NCBI GenBank assembly: GCA_964479435.1 | Contig: CAYZME010000014.1 | Coordinates: 1-29,241, forward strand | Source of the DNA: JAAYKS01 sp964479435 | Lineage (GTDB): Bacteria; Bacillota; Clostridia; Saccharofermentanales; UBA5734 | Reading direction: 5' to 3' | Length of the DNA: 29,241 nucleotides | In this document: in pieces, positions 1 through 7,779 of the stretch | Numbering within the stretch: the stretch's first letter is position 1 | Layout of the letters: every line of letters starts with the position of its first letter | Notes under the pieces: generated by a model | Told to the model about the DNA's origin: nothing | What the model saw: only the letters and a program-made list of their open reading frames with translations | The model's database searches: none | Made by a program: the position numbers and the translations under genes

Positions 1-29
1 ATGGAGTCCGATCCGGCCCGCGGGGCGGC

Positions 30-71
30 AAACAGAAAGGGGGCCGCGCCGCCATCCGCGGCACGGCCCCC
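30..71 (-). terminator. Rho-independent terminator after groEL
   Basis: On the minus strand, just after the groEL stop, a GC-rich stem (39-52 paired with 58-71, one G-U pair, 5-nt loop) is followed by a T-rich stretch (complement of the A-rich 31-38). This is the expected end of the groES-groEL transcript. Confidence 0.85.
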
Positions 72-107
72 CGTGGGTCCGTTATCAGTCGGGTCGGTGT
101 TACCGGA

Positions 108-1727
108 TCAATACATCCCTCCGGCCCCACCCGCCGGCATCGGCGGCTCAGGCTCGGGGATCTCCGAGACGACACCTTCGGTGGTCAGCAGCATCGCGGC
201 CACGGAAGCGGCGTTCTGTAAGGCCGAGCGGGCCACTTTGGCCGGATCCACAATCCCGACCTCGATCATGTCCACATACTCTTCTTTCAGGACGTCAAAC
301 CCCACGCCGAGCGCGCTGCTCTTCACTTTTTCTACAATCACGCTGCCATCCAGGCCGGCGTTGGTCGCGATTTGCCGGATGGGCTCTTCGAGCGCTTTGA
401 TGACAATCTGCATACCGGTCTTGACATCGCCGGTGTTGCTGTCCAACAGAGCCTTCACTTCGTCGATGACGTTGATGAAAGCGGTCCCACCACCGGCGAC
501 GATGCCTTCCTCAACGGCCGCTTTGGTGGCGGCCAGCGCGTCTTCGATGCGCAGCTTTTTCTCTTTCATTTCGGTTTCGGTCGCGGCACCCACTTTGATC
601 ACCGCGACGCCGCCGGACAATTTGGCCAAACGCTCTTGCAGTTTTTCGCGGTCGAAATCGGAAGTGGTCTCTTCGATCTGCGAACGAATGCTCGCGATCC
701 GGCCTTTGATTTCCGCCTCGTCGCCCGCGCCGTCGACAATGATGGTGTTTTCTTTTTGCACTTTCACCTGACGGGCACTGCCCAACTGCTCGAGGGTGGT
801 TTCTTTGATATCCAGCCCCAGCTCTTCGGTGATGACCGTACCGCCGGTCAACGCGGCGATGTCCTGCAGCATGGCTTTGCGGCGGTCGCCAAAGCCCGGC
901 GCTTTCACCGCGACACAGGTAAAGGTGCCGCGCAGTTTGTTGACCAACAGGGTGGCCAGCGCTTCGCCTTCCACGTCTTCCGCGATAATCACCAGCTTTT
1001 TGCCCGTCTTGAGCACTTGCTCGAGGAGGGGCAGGATGTCCTGGACATTGCTGATCTTTTTGTCTGTGATGAGGATATACGCGTCATCCAGAACCGCTTC
1101 CATTTTATCGTTGTCCGTGACCATGTAAGCCGAGACATAGCCGCGATCAAACTGCATGCCCTCGACGATTTCCAGCTCTGTCAACATGGTTTTGGATTCT
1201 TCCACCGTGATCACGCCGTCTGCGGTCACTTTTTCCATCGCGTCGGAAACCAGCTCGCCGATCAGTTCCTCGTTAGCACTGATCGCCGCGACCCGCGCGA
1301 TGTCGTTTTTGCCTTTGATCGGCTGCGAGTGCTTGCGAATGCCTGCCACCGCCGCCTCAACCGCCGCCGTGATGCCCTGTTTGAGGATGATGGCGTTGGC
1401 GCCGGCCGCGATATTTTTCATGCCTTCGCGGATGATCGCCTGCGCCAGCAAGGTCGCGGTCGTCGTGCCGTCGCCGGCGACGTCGTTGGTCTTGGTCGCG
1501 ACTTCTTTGAGCAGTTGGGCGCCCATGTTCTCAAAACGATCTTCCAGATCGATTTCCTTGGCGATCGCGACGCCGTCGTTGATGATCAGGGGCGCGCCAT
1601 ATTTTTTATCCAATACTACGTTACGCCCTTTGGGGCCCAATGTTACTTTGACCGTATCGGCCAGCTTGTTCACGCCGCGTTCCAGAGCGCGCCGCGCGTC
1701 CTCGGCGTATTTTAATTCTTTGGCCAT
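108..1727 (-). CDS. groL: 60 kDa chaperonin GroEL
   Basis: ATP-dependent chaperonin subunit that forms the double-ring folding chamber in the cytoplasm with GroES as lid. The 539-residue protein has the usual family length. It shows the N-terminal AKELKY start, the nucleotide-binding GDGTTT motif near residues 85-90 with the conserved Asp, the apical-domain sequence around VKAPGFGDRRK, and the C-terminal GGxGGM-type tail (GGAGGMY). The ATG is preceded by GGAGGACAAC, a strong ribosome-binding site. It lies 18 nt downstream of groES and is co-transcribed from the CIRCE-controlled promoter at 2115-2143. The terminator at 30-71 ends the operon. Identity is secure; nothing is unusual apart from a rather short Gly/Met tail. 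Confidence 0.99.
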   Translation of the reverse strand: MAKELKYAEDARRALERGVNKLADTVKVTLGPKGRNVVLDKKYGAPLIINDGVAIAKEIDLEDRFENMGAQLLKEVATKTNDVAGDGTTTATLLAQAIIREGMKNIAAGANAIILKQGITAAVEAAVAGIRKHSQPIKGKNDIARVAAISANEELIGELVSDAMEKVTADGVITVEESKTMLTELEIVEGMQFDRGYVSAYMVTDNDKMEAVLDDAYILITDKKISNVQDILPLLEQVLKTGKKLVIIAEDVEGEALATLLVNKLRGTFTCVAVKAPGFGDRRKAMLQDIAALTGGTVITEELGLDIKETTLEQLGSARQVKVQKENTIIVDGAGDEAEIKGRIASIRSQIEETTSDFDREKLQERLAKLSGGVAVIKVGAATETEMKEKKLRIEDALAATKAAVEEGIVAGGGTAFINVIDEVKALLDSNTGDVKTGMQIVIKALEEPIRQIATNAGLDGSVIVEKVKSSALGVGFDVLKEEYVDMIEVGIVDPAKVARSALQNAASVAAMLLTTEGVVSEIPEPEPPMPAGGAGGMY

Positions 1728-1745
1728 CGTGTTGTCCTCCCTCGC

Positions 1746-2030
1746 TTATTCGACAATCGCCAGGATGTCGTTCTGCCTGACGATGGTGTATTCTTCTGCG
1801 TCGATTTTGATTTCGGTACCGGAATATTTACTGGTCAGGACGCGATCGCCGACGTTCACGTGCATCGTGACGTCTTTGCCATCGACGTTGCCGCCTGGTC
1901 CTACCGCGACAACTTCCGCCACCTGGGGTTTTTCTTTCGCGGTGCCGGGGAGAACGATGCCGCTATGAGTCGTCTCTTCCGCTTCGATCATTTTGATGAC
2001 GACTCGGTCGCCCAACGGTTTGATCTTCAT
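1746..2030 (-). CDS. groS: 10 kDa co-chaperonin GroES
   Basis: Heptameric lid of the GroEL chamber. The 94-residue product starts MKIKPLGDRV, carries the mobile loop that docks on GroEL (GIVLPG, residues 24-29), and ends in the typical NDILAIVE. An upstream ATG would give 126 residues, but those extra 32 codons lie over the CIRCE element and transcript leader. The start at 2030 has AAGGAGG about 8 nt upstream and matches family length, so I use it. First gene of the groES-groEL operon, controlled by the promoter and CIRCE operator directly upstream. Confidence 0.98.
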   Translation of the reverse strand: MKIKPLGDRVVIKMIEAEETTHSGIVLPGTAKEKPQVAEVVAVGPGGNVDGKDVTMHVNVGDRVLTSKYSGTEIKIDAEEYTIVRQNDILAIVE

Positions 2031-2079
2031 GATTCTCTTCCTCCTTGCTTCCTTGTTGTGATTGGCTGATAAAAAGGAT

Positions 2080-2106
2080 TTAGCACTCTCCGTTTCAGAG
2101 TGCCAA
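2080..2106 (-). promoter_or_regulatory. CIRCE operator (HrcA binding site)
   Basis: On the plus strand TTAGCACTC, 9 nt, GAGTGCCAA: the CIRCE inverted repeat with a single mismatch (consensus right arm GAGTGCTAA). It lies immediately downstream of the predicted transcription start of groES, the standard position. Established role: HrcA repressor binding, released on heat stress. No hrcA gene is in this window. Confidence 0.95.
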
Positions 2107-2114
2107 GCACGCAC

Positions 2115-2143
2115 AATATAAACCATCCGTCAAAGAATGTCAA
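2115..2143 (-). promoter_or_regulatory. Sigma-A promoter of groES-groEL
   Basis: Minus strand: -35 TTGACA (2138-2143), 17-nt spacer, -10 TATATT (2115-2120). This is a near-consensus vegetative promoter. The predicted start is about 2108, which places the CIRCE repeat at the very 5' end of the mRNA. Confidence 0.92.
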
Positions 2144-2227
2144 GCAAGGGAGACCCGCGCCCTGAGCGGGGTTTGCGGGGCTCGCGCCGCGCCGAAAAAC
2201 TCCCGCCGGCCGGTCGGTCCCCGCCCC

Positions 2228-2917
2228 TTACTCCAGCCGCGGGGACAACTTGGCCAGCAACGATAAAAGCAGATTGAAGTCGTAAAAATACCGCGTAACC
2301 GGTCCGCTTTTCAATGTTTCGGACAAGCGCGGCGCCACCGGCGCGAAAAGACCGAGGACGGCCATGGCGATGAAAAGGAGCACCATCCCGTTGATCAGGC
2401 CGGCCACCAGACCCAGGGTCCGGTTGGCGGCATGGAGCGCGCCAACTTTGGAGAAAAAGGCGTTCAGCACCCCCGCCACCAGGCGGAAAAGCAGCCATAC
2501 GGCGACAAAAATCAACACCGCCGCGATGCCGGTCAGCAACAAACGGAAAGTGGTGGCCGACAATTGTCCGGCGCTGTCCGACAAAGGCGCCGACAAATCG
2601 AGTTTGCCGATCAGCGGCTTTTTCAAAAATCCCGGCAGGTGCAGCGCTTCGACCGACTGCCCCACACTGTGGTTGATCCCGCCGGCCTGGCGCAAGAAAA
2701 ACGCTTCGATGGATTCGCGCGTTTTGGCAAAGATTCCGCCGGCTTTTGCCAAAGCCGCGGCGATGGGTCGCGCCAGCAAAAACGCGGCCAGATACGCGCC
2801 GATGGTCGACACCAGGGTGGTCACCATGGTGACCAATCCTTTTTTGTACCCGACCACAGCAAAGGCGACAAGCAGCGCGATCGCTAAAAGATCGAAGATT
2901 CCCAGAGAAAATGGCAT
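2228..2917 (-). CDS. CvpA-family membrane protein
   Basis: Integral membrane protein of the CvpA (colicin V production) family, whose biochemical role is not well defined. The 229-residue product has a hydrophobic N-terminal segment followed by the family hallmark GYKKGLV near residue 23, then further hydrophobic segments (around 30-50, 125-150 and 175-200) with a polar middle loop. A longer start at 2956 is possible, but ATG 2917 has GGGAGGG about 10 nt upstream and begins right at the first membrane segment. It lies between the LCP genes and groES on the same strand and may be the last gene of the galE-LCP transcription unit. Confidence 0.8.
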   Translation of the reverse strand: MPFSLGIFDLLAIALLVAFAVVGYKKGLVTMVTTLVSTIGAYLAAFLLARPIAAALAKAGGIFAKTRESIEAFFLRQAGGINHSVGQSVEALHLPGFLKKPLIGKLDLSAPLSDSAGQLSATTFRLLLTGIAAVLIFVAVWLLFRLVAGVLNAFFSKVGALHAANRTLGLVAGLINGMVLLFIAMAVLGLFAPVAPRLSETLKSGPVTRYFYDFNLLLSLLAKLSPRLE

Positions 2918-2996
2918 AGATAGTTGTCCCTCCCCCGCAATTTGATCGTCCGGCACCCGGCCGCCGGTTGCCTGTACACCCCCCTCCGCGCGCTGG

Positions 2997-3094
2997 TCAG
3001 GCGGCGGGTGTCATTTCCGGCGTCGGCGCCTCCGGTTCTTCATCCGTCGCCTGCGGACCGCTTTCTTCTACAGGCGCGGCAGTCGCTTGTGTTG
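2997..3094 (-). CDS. Probable detached C-terminal tail of the LCP protein at 3243-4673
   Basis: Between the scaffold gap and a TGA at 2997-2999, the minus strand reads an Ala/Thr/Pro/Glu-rich stretch of about 31 residues ending EMTPAA. The neighbouring LCP protein (4806-6578) ends in the same kind of extracellular low-complexity tail. I infer this is the true C-terminus of the damaged LCP gene, separated by the gap and the foreign segment. It happens to be in the same frame as the LCP body, but the N count is arbitrary, so that is not evidence. It could instead be the end of another gene lost in the gap. Confidence 0.55.
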
Positions 3095-3104
3095 NNNNNN
3101 NNNN
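3095..3104. other. Scaffold gap (10 N)
   Basis: Ten consecutive N. This is a conventional scaffold-gap placeholder, so the true distance and sequence between the flanks are unknown. Coding sense changes across it. Confidence 0.99.
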
Positions 3105-3105
3105 G

Positions 3106-3336
3106 GCCAAGTTTCCCAACCAGGTGATAGGACGCATATTTGTGTCCGTAGGCGTAAAACGACCGTACACCATGCGCACGGTCATCAATGGCACAAAGGG
3201 AACCATAGTCTGCGACAACACCAGCGACACGCTCCTGCTGCATCACGCGAAATACGGGAAGACCGGCATCCCCGGCATGGACGGCGTCTGGAAGGTGCCG
3301 GTGCAGGTCAACAACCACAACGTGGCGGCGGAGGTC
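3106..3336 (+). pseudogene. Fragment of a Gfo/Idh/MocA-type oxidoreductase, probably misjoined
   Basis: The plus strand reads 77 good protein-like residues (AKFPNQVIGRIF through VQVNNHNVAAEV). The stretch RTVINGTKGTI followed by a short strand and NNHNVAAEV is typical of the C-terminal domain of Gfo/Idh/MocA sugar dehydrogenases. It has no start, begins at the N gap, and dissolves into antisense of the LCP gene near 3336. The last bases sit in a GC-rich GCG/GCC-type repeat shared by both reading senses, a plausible site for an assembly join. I therefore read it as a foreign contig end fused to the LCP gene, although a real gene remnant cannot be excluded. Confidence 0.6.
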
Positions 3337-4673
3337 GCGGCCGGCTTATCCTCTTGCCGCCACACCCCCGGGGGCAGCGGCAATCCCGACCCGGGCGCGC
3401 CGGGGATCGGCCGCACCGGATCAAAGGCCAACGCCGCGTCGTTGTACAAAAACCCGTACAACCCCGGGATGATCGCATTGAGATCGGCCCGGATCATGAA
3501 GTCCGTGGTTTCATAAAATTCCGTATTGTATTTGAGCGGATCCGGCACCTGCTTTTGCCGAATCTCCGTGCTCATGGATTGCAGCACCTGGATCGCCAGC
3601 TTTGAAATCTCGTCTGCCCGCAGCGAGGTGTATATACATTTCATACCTTCTTCGACCATGCGGTATTTGCTGGCCAGACCCGCGCGAAAAAAAGCGTCAA
3701 ACACGGCCTGCATCACGACGCGCTGGCGCGCCATCCGGCGATAATCACTCGAGCCGTGGCGGACGCGGGCATACGCCACCGCCTGCCGCCCATCCAGATG
3801 CTGCGTCCCGCCCTCTGTCAAATACGCGGACTCCCCCCGCTCGGGAAACCACGCGTTCTGGTTGCCGATGCACTCATTGAGATTCATCAGGAACTGCTCG
3901 CTGTCGGCGACATCGACAAACAGCTCGACGCCGCCGACCAGATCGATCAAACGCTCCGCTTCGTGGATATTGACCGAGACATAATCTGTCAGGCTCAGCC
4001 GGAGATTCTCGTTTAACGCCTGTATCACCGCGGTCGGTCCGCCCAACGCATAGGTATCGGTCAGTTTGACGGGCTCCGCTCTGTCCGGAAAAAACACGGC
4101 CAGGTCCCGTTGCAAAGAAGTCAGTTTCACCACTTTGTGGTCCATATCCACGGTCAGAATCATCATCACATCGCTGTTATTGAAAGTCTCCCCATCCAAT
4201 TCCCGGCGGTCGTCCACCCCCAGCAGCAGGATGTGGCGGATCCCGCTGAAAGAAGGGACGGGATGGGTCAGCGGCAACGTCGTGTAACTGGGAGGCGCTG
4301 TGGTATCGGGGGCAAGCGTCGTGCGGTCGGGCGTGTGGATCAACCCGATCAGGTGCCGCCACACGCCATAGCCGACCCCGCCCAGAACCACCAGGATCAC
4401 GAGCACAGACAGAGACAAGACGGCGAAAACGCGGAGTCCCGGATGACGTCGGCGGCGTTTTTTTCGTTGCTGTACTGAGCGGGGGGTTCCCGCGTTCGCC
4501 GGGACGCGCGCGGAGCCGTTCACGCGGACGGGAGTCGGGCGCCGCGGCGCCTGTGCCGGGGGCGATACCGGTTGACCTGTATGGTTGAATGCACGGATGC
4601 CTTCCGTACGCGGACGTTTAGGTAATTCGGGGTCGATCTTTGCTTGTTTTCTGGCGGGATTGTTTTTCTTCAC
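3243..4673 (-). CDS. LytR-CpsA-Psr (LCP) family protein, C-terminus disrupted
   Basis: Membrane-anchored phosphotransferase-type enzyme. LCP proteins attach teichoic acids or capsular glycans from lipid carriers to peptidoglycan outside the cell. Visible parts: a basic, Pro-rich cytoplasmic N-terminus (1-80), one membrane segment (about 81-106), and the LCP domain from about 146 with LLLGVDDRR, NNSD, LTSLQRD and YARVRHGSSDYRRMARQR, carrying the conserved Asp and Arg residues. GTG start with GGGAGG 10-15 nt upstream. True coding probably ends near 3337. The last ~30 residues before the TGA at 3243 are antisense of a Gfo/Idh-like fragment, and the real tail is likely at 2997-3094. It is a paralogue of the gene upstream (4806-6578), 132 nt away. 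Confidence 0.9.
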   Translation of the reverse strand: MKKNNPARKQAKIDPELPKRPRTEGIRAFNHTGQPVSPPAQAPRRPTPVRVNGSARVPANAGTPRSVQQRKKRRRRHPGLRVFAVLSLSVLVILVVLGGVGYGVWRHLIGLIHTPDRTTLAPDTTAPPSYTTLPLTHPVPSFSGIRHILLLGVDDRRELDGETFNNSDVMMILTVDMDHKVVKLTSLQRDLAVFFPDRAEPVKLTDTYALGGPTAVIQALNENLRLSLTDYVSVNIHEAERLIDLVGGVELFVDVADSEQFLMNLNECIGNQNAWFPERGESAYLTEGGTQHLDGRQAVAYARVRHGSSDYRRMARQRVVMQAVFDAFFRAGLASKYRMVEEGMKCIYTSLRADEISKLAIQVLQSMSTEIRQKQVPDPLKYNTEFYETTDFMIRADLNAIIPGLYGFLYNDAALAFDPVRPIPGAPGSGLPLPPGVWRQEDKPAATSAATLWLLTCTGTFQTPSMPGMPVFPYFA

Positions 4674-4752
4674 GCGGCGATCCTACCTCCCGGATCCTCA
4701 ATACGGGCAGTATAACCGATCCGCCTGCGACTGTCAGGTGCCGCATGCGCCC

Positions 4753-4777
4753 GCGGCGGAGACAGGCGCTCCGCCGC
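4753..4777 (-). other. Perfect GC-rich hairpin between the two LCP genes
   Basis: GCGGCGGAG (4753-4761), 7-nt loop, CTCCGCCGC (4769-4777): a perfect 9-bp stem. There is no T-run on either side, so it is not a classical terminator. It could attenuate transcription or set the relative expression of the two LCP genes. Confidence 0.4.
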
Positions 4778-4805
4778 GCTCTTGCCGCGGCGATCGGGGC
4801 AGCGC

Positions 4806-6578
4806 TCAATCCTCCGCCGGCGCCGTCAAGACCGGGGTCGGCGTCGCCGCAAGCGTCGTCGGTCCGGGCGCGGTGGTCGTCGTCGCCGCCGGAGTCGACG
4901 GCGGCGCGGTCGGGGTCGGCGGCGGCTCTGTCGGGAGCGTTGTCGGCGCCGTCGTCTGGGTCGGCGTGGGCGTAGGTGGCGCCGGTGTTGTCGATAACAC
5001 CGGCGCCCGCGTGGATGTCGTCGGGGCCGGAGTCGTCGCGGAGGTCGCGGTTGGTTTGCGGGTGGCTGTGGTGGGGGTCGTCGTCGTGCCGGTGCCGTCC
5101 GTTGTGCCGGATGGCTGTGAAGTGGCCGTGGTCACGGAGGTGCTTTGTGGCGGCGCCCCCTGCCACAAGTCATAGATGCCGGGCGGCAGACCCAGCGCGG
5201 CTTGCGGCGCCCCGGGCACTTCGAGCGCCGGATCAAACGGCAGGGAGCGGTCATTGAATAAGAATTCATATAAATCGGGGATGATCCGATTGAAATTGGC
5301 GCGGATCATATAGTCGGAAGATTCGATGAATTCGCTCCCATAACGGGTCGGGTCGGGCACCTGCTTTTGCTGAATCTCTTTTTTCAGCGACGGCGCGACG
5401 TTGACCGCGAGTTTGCGGATTTCGGCGTCGGACAGCGTGGTATAGATGCATTTGAGGCCTTCCGTGATCATGGAAATTTTTTGCGGCAGGCTGGCTTTCA
5501 TAAAAGCGTTGAAGACCGCCTGCAGGACCTCGCGCTGGCGCCCCATGCGCTTATAGTCGCTGTCGTACGAGCGCACGCGCGCGTACCCCACCGCTTGCCG
5601 GCCGTTGAGGTGCTGCATCCCGCCTTCGGTCAGGTAGGGGGATTCGCCATAGTCCGGAAACCACACGTTTTGGTTGCCAATGCACTCATTGACGTACCAG
5701 AGCATCTTCTCGTCGACAAACAAATCCACGCCGCCGACCAGGTCGATCAAGCGTTCCGATTCGTTGATGTCGACCGCGACGTAGTCGGTCAGGCCCAGGC
5801 GGAAATTTTCATTGAGCGTGCGCAAAGTCAGGTCCGCGCCCCCGTAGCCGTGGGATTCCGTCAGTTTGTGCAAGCCGAATCCCGGCAGATAGACCGCCAT
5901 ATCCCGCTGCAGTGAAGTCAGTTTGACTTCTTTGTTGTCCATGTCGACGGTGACGATCATGATGACATCGCTGTTGTTGTAGGTTTCCCCGTCCACTTCC
6001 CGCCGGTCGTCCACCCCCAGCAGCAAAATGTTCTGTATGCCCTTGAAAGCCGGCGGCTGATATACGGTCGGCTTTGTCGTATACATCGTCTGCGTCGATA
6101 CGCCCGGCCGGATGGTGCGGGTCGTCGCCGCGCCCGGGCGTTGAATCAGACTGAGCGCGTAACTGACCGCCGCGTAACTGAGTCCCGCCAGCACCAGCAG
6201 CAAAATCACAAGTCCCAAAGCAATTCTGCGCACGACGCGCTTTGTCTGCGAAGTTTTGCGCCGGGCAATGCGCCTTTGCCGGTTGCGCAAAAAAACGGCC
6301 AGACGTTGACGGAATCCCCGCGGTTGCACCCCGGGTTTGGCCTGACGGCTGGTGGGCGGTGTGAATTTTTCCGTCCCTTGCTGCGGCGCCCGCACAGAAC
6401 GGGCCACGATCCGGCGCACATCGTCCGCGTCGGCGGCGCCAGAGGCGGAGACCCGCGGGCGCGCGGGCGCGCGCGGGGTGCCCGCCGCGTCCGACGGGAT
6501 CGCGGGCGGCCGCACAGAGGCGGCAGGTTCCAATTTTTTCTTATTGGAGTCGGATTGGTTTTTTTGCACGCTGATCAC
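4806..6578 (-). CDS. LytR-CpsA-Psr (LCP) family protein with long Thr/Pro-rich tail
   Basis: Second LCP glycopolymer ligase, 590 residues. It has a long basic cytoplasmic N-terminus (1-115, RRIARRKTSQTKR near the membrane), one membrane segment (about 117-143), then an LCP domain from about 180 to 440 with LLLGVDDRR, NNSD (201-204), TSLQRD and YARVRSYDSDYKRMGRQR. From about 476 to the end the protein is almost only Thr, Pro, Ala and Ser, a likely extracellular spacer embedded in the wall. The GTG start at 6578 directly follows the galE TAG (TAGGTG), so translation is probably coupled; a second GTG three codons later is an alternative. Similarity to the downstream LCP gene indicates a tandem duplication. 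Confidence 0.93.
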   Translation of the reverse strand: MISVQKNQSDSNKKKLEPAASVRPPAIPSDAAGTPRAPARPRVSASGAADADDVRRIVARSVRAPQQGTEKFTPPTSRQAKPGVQPRGFRQRLAVFLRNRQRRIARRKTSQTKRVVRRIALGLVILLLVLAGLSYAAVSYALSLIQRPGAATTRTIRPGVSTQTMYTTKPTVYQPPAFKGIQNILLLGVDDRREVDGETYNNSDVIMIVTVDMDNKEVKLTSLQRDMAVYLPGFGLHKLTESHGYGGADLTLRTLNENFRLGLTDYVAVDINESERLIDLVGGVDLFVDEKMLWYVNECIGNQNVWFPDYGESPYLTEGGMQHLNGRQAVGYARVRSYDSDYKRMGRQREVLQAVFNAFMKASLPQKISMITEGLKCIYTTLSDAEIRKLAVNVAPSLKKEIQQKQVPDPTRYGSEFIESSDYMIRANFNRIIPDLYEFLFNDRSLPFDPALEVPGAPQAALGLPPGIYDLWQGAPPQSTSVTTATSQPSGTTDGTGTTTTPTTATRKPTATSATTPAPTTSTRAPVLSTTPAPPTPTPTQTTAPTTLPTEPPPTPTAPPSTPAATTTTAPGPTTLAATPTPVLTAPAED

Positions 6579-7622
6579 CTATTCCTGAGACGTTGCCTCA
6601 CCGCGACGGGTTTCATCGTAACCATAGGGATTTTGCTGTTGCCATCGCCACGCGTCCGCCATCATTTTGCTTATCCCGTATTGCGCCCGCCACCCCATGA
6701 GCGCGGCGGCAAGGCCAGGATCGGCGTAGCTGACCGGGGCATCCCCGGGCCGGCGGGGCCCGATCTGGTATGGGATGGCAATCCCTGTGGCCTGCTCAAA
6801 CGCCTGAACCACTTCTATCACACTGTGCCCGGTCCCTGTTCCCAGGTTGACCGGCTGTACGCCATTGTGAGTCAGGCAGAACGCGACAGCCGCGACGTGG
6901 CCGCGCGCCAGATCCATCACATGGATGTAATCGCGGATACACGTGCCGTCCGGTGTGGGGTAGTCGTTCCCGTGGATGGTCAAAAACGGCCGGCGCCCCA
7001 CCGCGACCTGCGTGATGTAGGGGAGCAGATTGTTGGGGATGCCCGCCGGATCCTCCCCCATCGCGCCGGATGGATGCGCACCCCCGGGATTAAAGTAGCG
7101 GAGCAACATGACAGACCACGACGGGCAAGCGGCGACCAAATCCCGCAACATGCGCTCGTTGAAAAACTTGGTCCAGCCATATGGGGAGTCACACCCGAGC
7201 GGGGCGTCTTCGCGGATGGGCACATCCGCCGGAGACCGGTAAACCGTGGCGGATGAGCTGAAGACCAGCCGTCTCAACCCCAGCCGCTCCATTTCCTCGC
7301 ACAAAACGATCGTACTGTTGACGTTGTTGGCATAGTAGCGCAGAGGATGCCCGACCGACTCCCCCACCGCTTTCCAGCCGGCAAAATGGATGACCACATC
7401 GATATCGCGCGACAGCGCCTCCCGCAGGATGGCGCGGTCGCGCACATCGCCCAGGACAAAATCCGGCTTTTTGCCGGTGAGGCCCGCGATGCGGTCCAGT
7501 ACCACACGATTGCTGTTTTGCAGATGATCCACAATCACAACTTCATGGCCATGCTCCAGCAATTCCACGCAGGTGTGACTGCCAATATATCCGGCACCGC
7601 CCGTAACCAAAACCCTCGCCAT
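6579..7622 (-). CDS. galE: UDP-glucose 4-epimerase
   Basis: Interconverts UDP-glucose and UDP-galactose in the cytoplasm (Leloir pathway, and galactosyl supply for wall or capsule glycans). The 347-residue extended short-chain dehydrogenase has the NAD-binding GGAGYIG (8-14), the catalytic SSSAT (122-126) and YGWTK (148-152), and the full-length C-terminal substrate domain (GIPNNLLPYI, RDYIHVMDLA). ATG 7622 starts right at the first beta strand and has GGGAGGG just upstream; an upstream in-frame extension lacks family similarity. It is directly joined to the LCP gene downstream (stop and start abut), which suggests that its product feeds envelope glycans. Confidence 0.95.
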   Translation of the reverse strand: MARVLVTGGAGYIGSHTCVELLEHGHEVVIVDHLQNSNRVVLDRIAGLTGKKPDFVLGDVRDRAILREALSRDIDVVIHFAGWKAVGESVGHPLRYYANNVNSTIVLCEEMERLGLRRLVFSSSATVYRSPADVPIREDAPLGCDSPYGWTKFFNERMLRDLVAACPSWSVMLLRYFNPGGAHPSGAMGEDPAGIPNNLLPYITQVAVGRRPFLTIHGNDYPTPDGTCIRDYIHVMDLARGHVAAVAFCLTHNGVQPVNLGTGTGHSVIEVVQAFEQATGIAIPYQIGPRRPGDAPVSYADPGLAAALMGWRAQYGISKMMADAWRWQQQNPYGYDETRRGEATSQE

Positions 7623-7669
7623 ATTCCCTCCCATGGCGCCACCCGCCGCATACGCAGCCCGGTTTTCAC

Positions 7670-7697
7670 ATTTTAGCACATCCGTAATCGTTCCCAA
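7670..7697 (-). promoter_or_regulatory. Probable galE promoter
   Basis: Minus strand: -35 TTGGGA (7692-7697), 16-nt spacer, -10 TAAAAT (7670-7675), about 50 nt before the galE ATG. Its -35 box overlaps that of the divergent ABC-exporter promoter. Confidence 0.5.
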
Positions 7698-7719
7698 ACC
7701 GGGGCGCGCGTGCTACAAT
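7691..7719 (+). promoter_or_regulatory. Probable promoter of the ABC exporter operon
   Basis: Plus strand: -35 TTCCCA (7691-7696), 17-nt spacer, -10 TACAAT (7714-7719). The -35 is weak (4/6). It occupies the same bases as the galE -35 on the other strand. Confidence 0.5.
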
Positions 7720-7779
7720 ATTTTTCTGTTTGTAAGGCCCACGCGCGCGGGAACCCGTGGCGTGACCTGGAGGCTCGAT

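Noticed and set aside
372..1715. 447-residue plus-strand open frame opposite groEL
   Set aside because: It is the antisense shadow of groEL, His/Phe/Asp-rich, without domain features or a ribosome-binding site.
2997..3245. In-frame TGA at 3243 with an open frame continuing beyond it: possible readthrough or selenocysteine
   Set aside because: The intervening stretch is antisense of a plus-strand Gfo/Idh-like fragment, and the frame across the N gap is arbitrary, so recoding is not supported.
4782..5175. Arg-rich and Val/Gly-rich plus-strand open frames
   Set aside because: They are products of the Thr/Pro-codon-rich LCP tail read in other frames.
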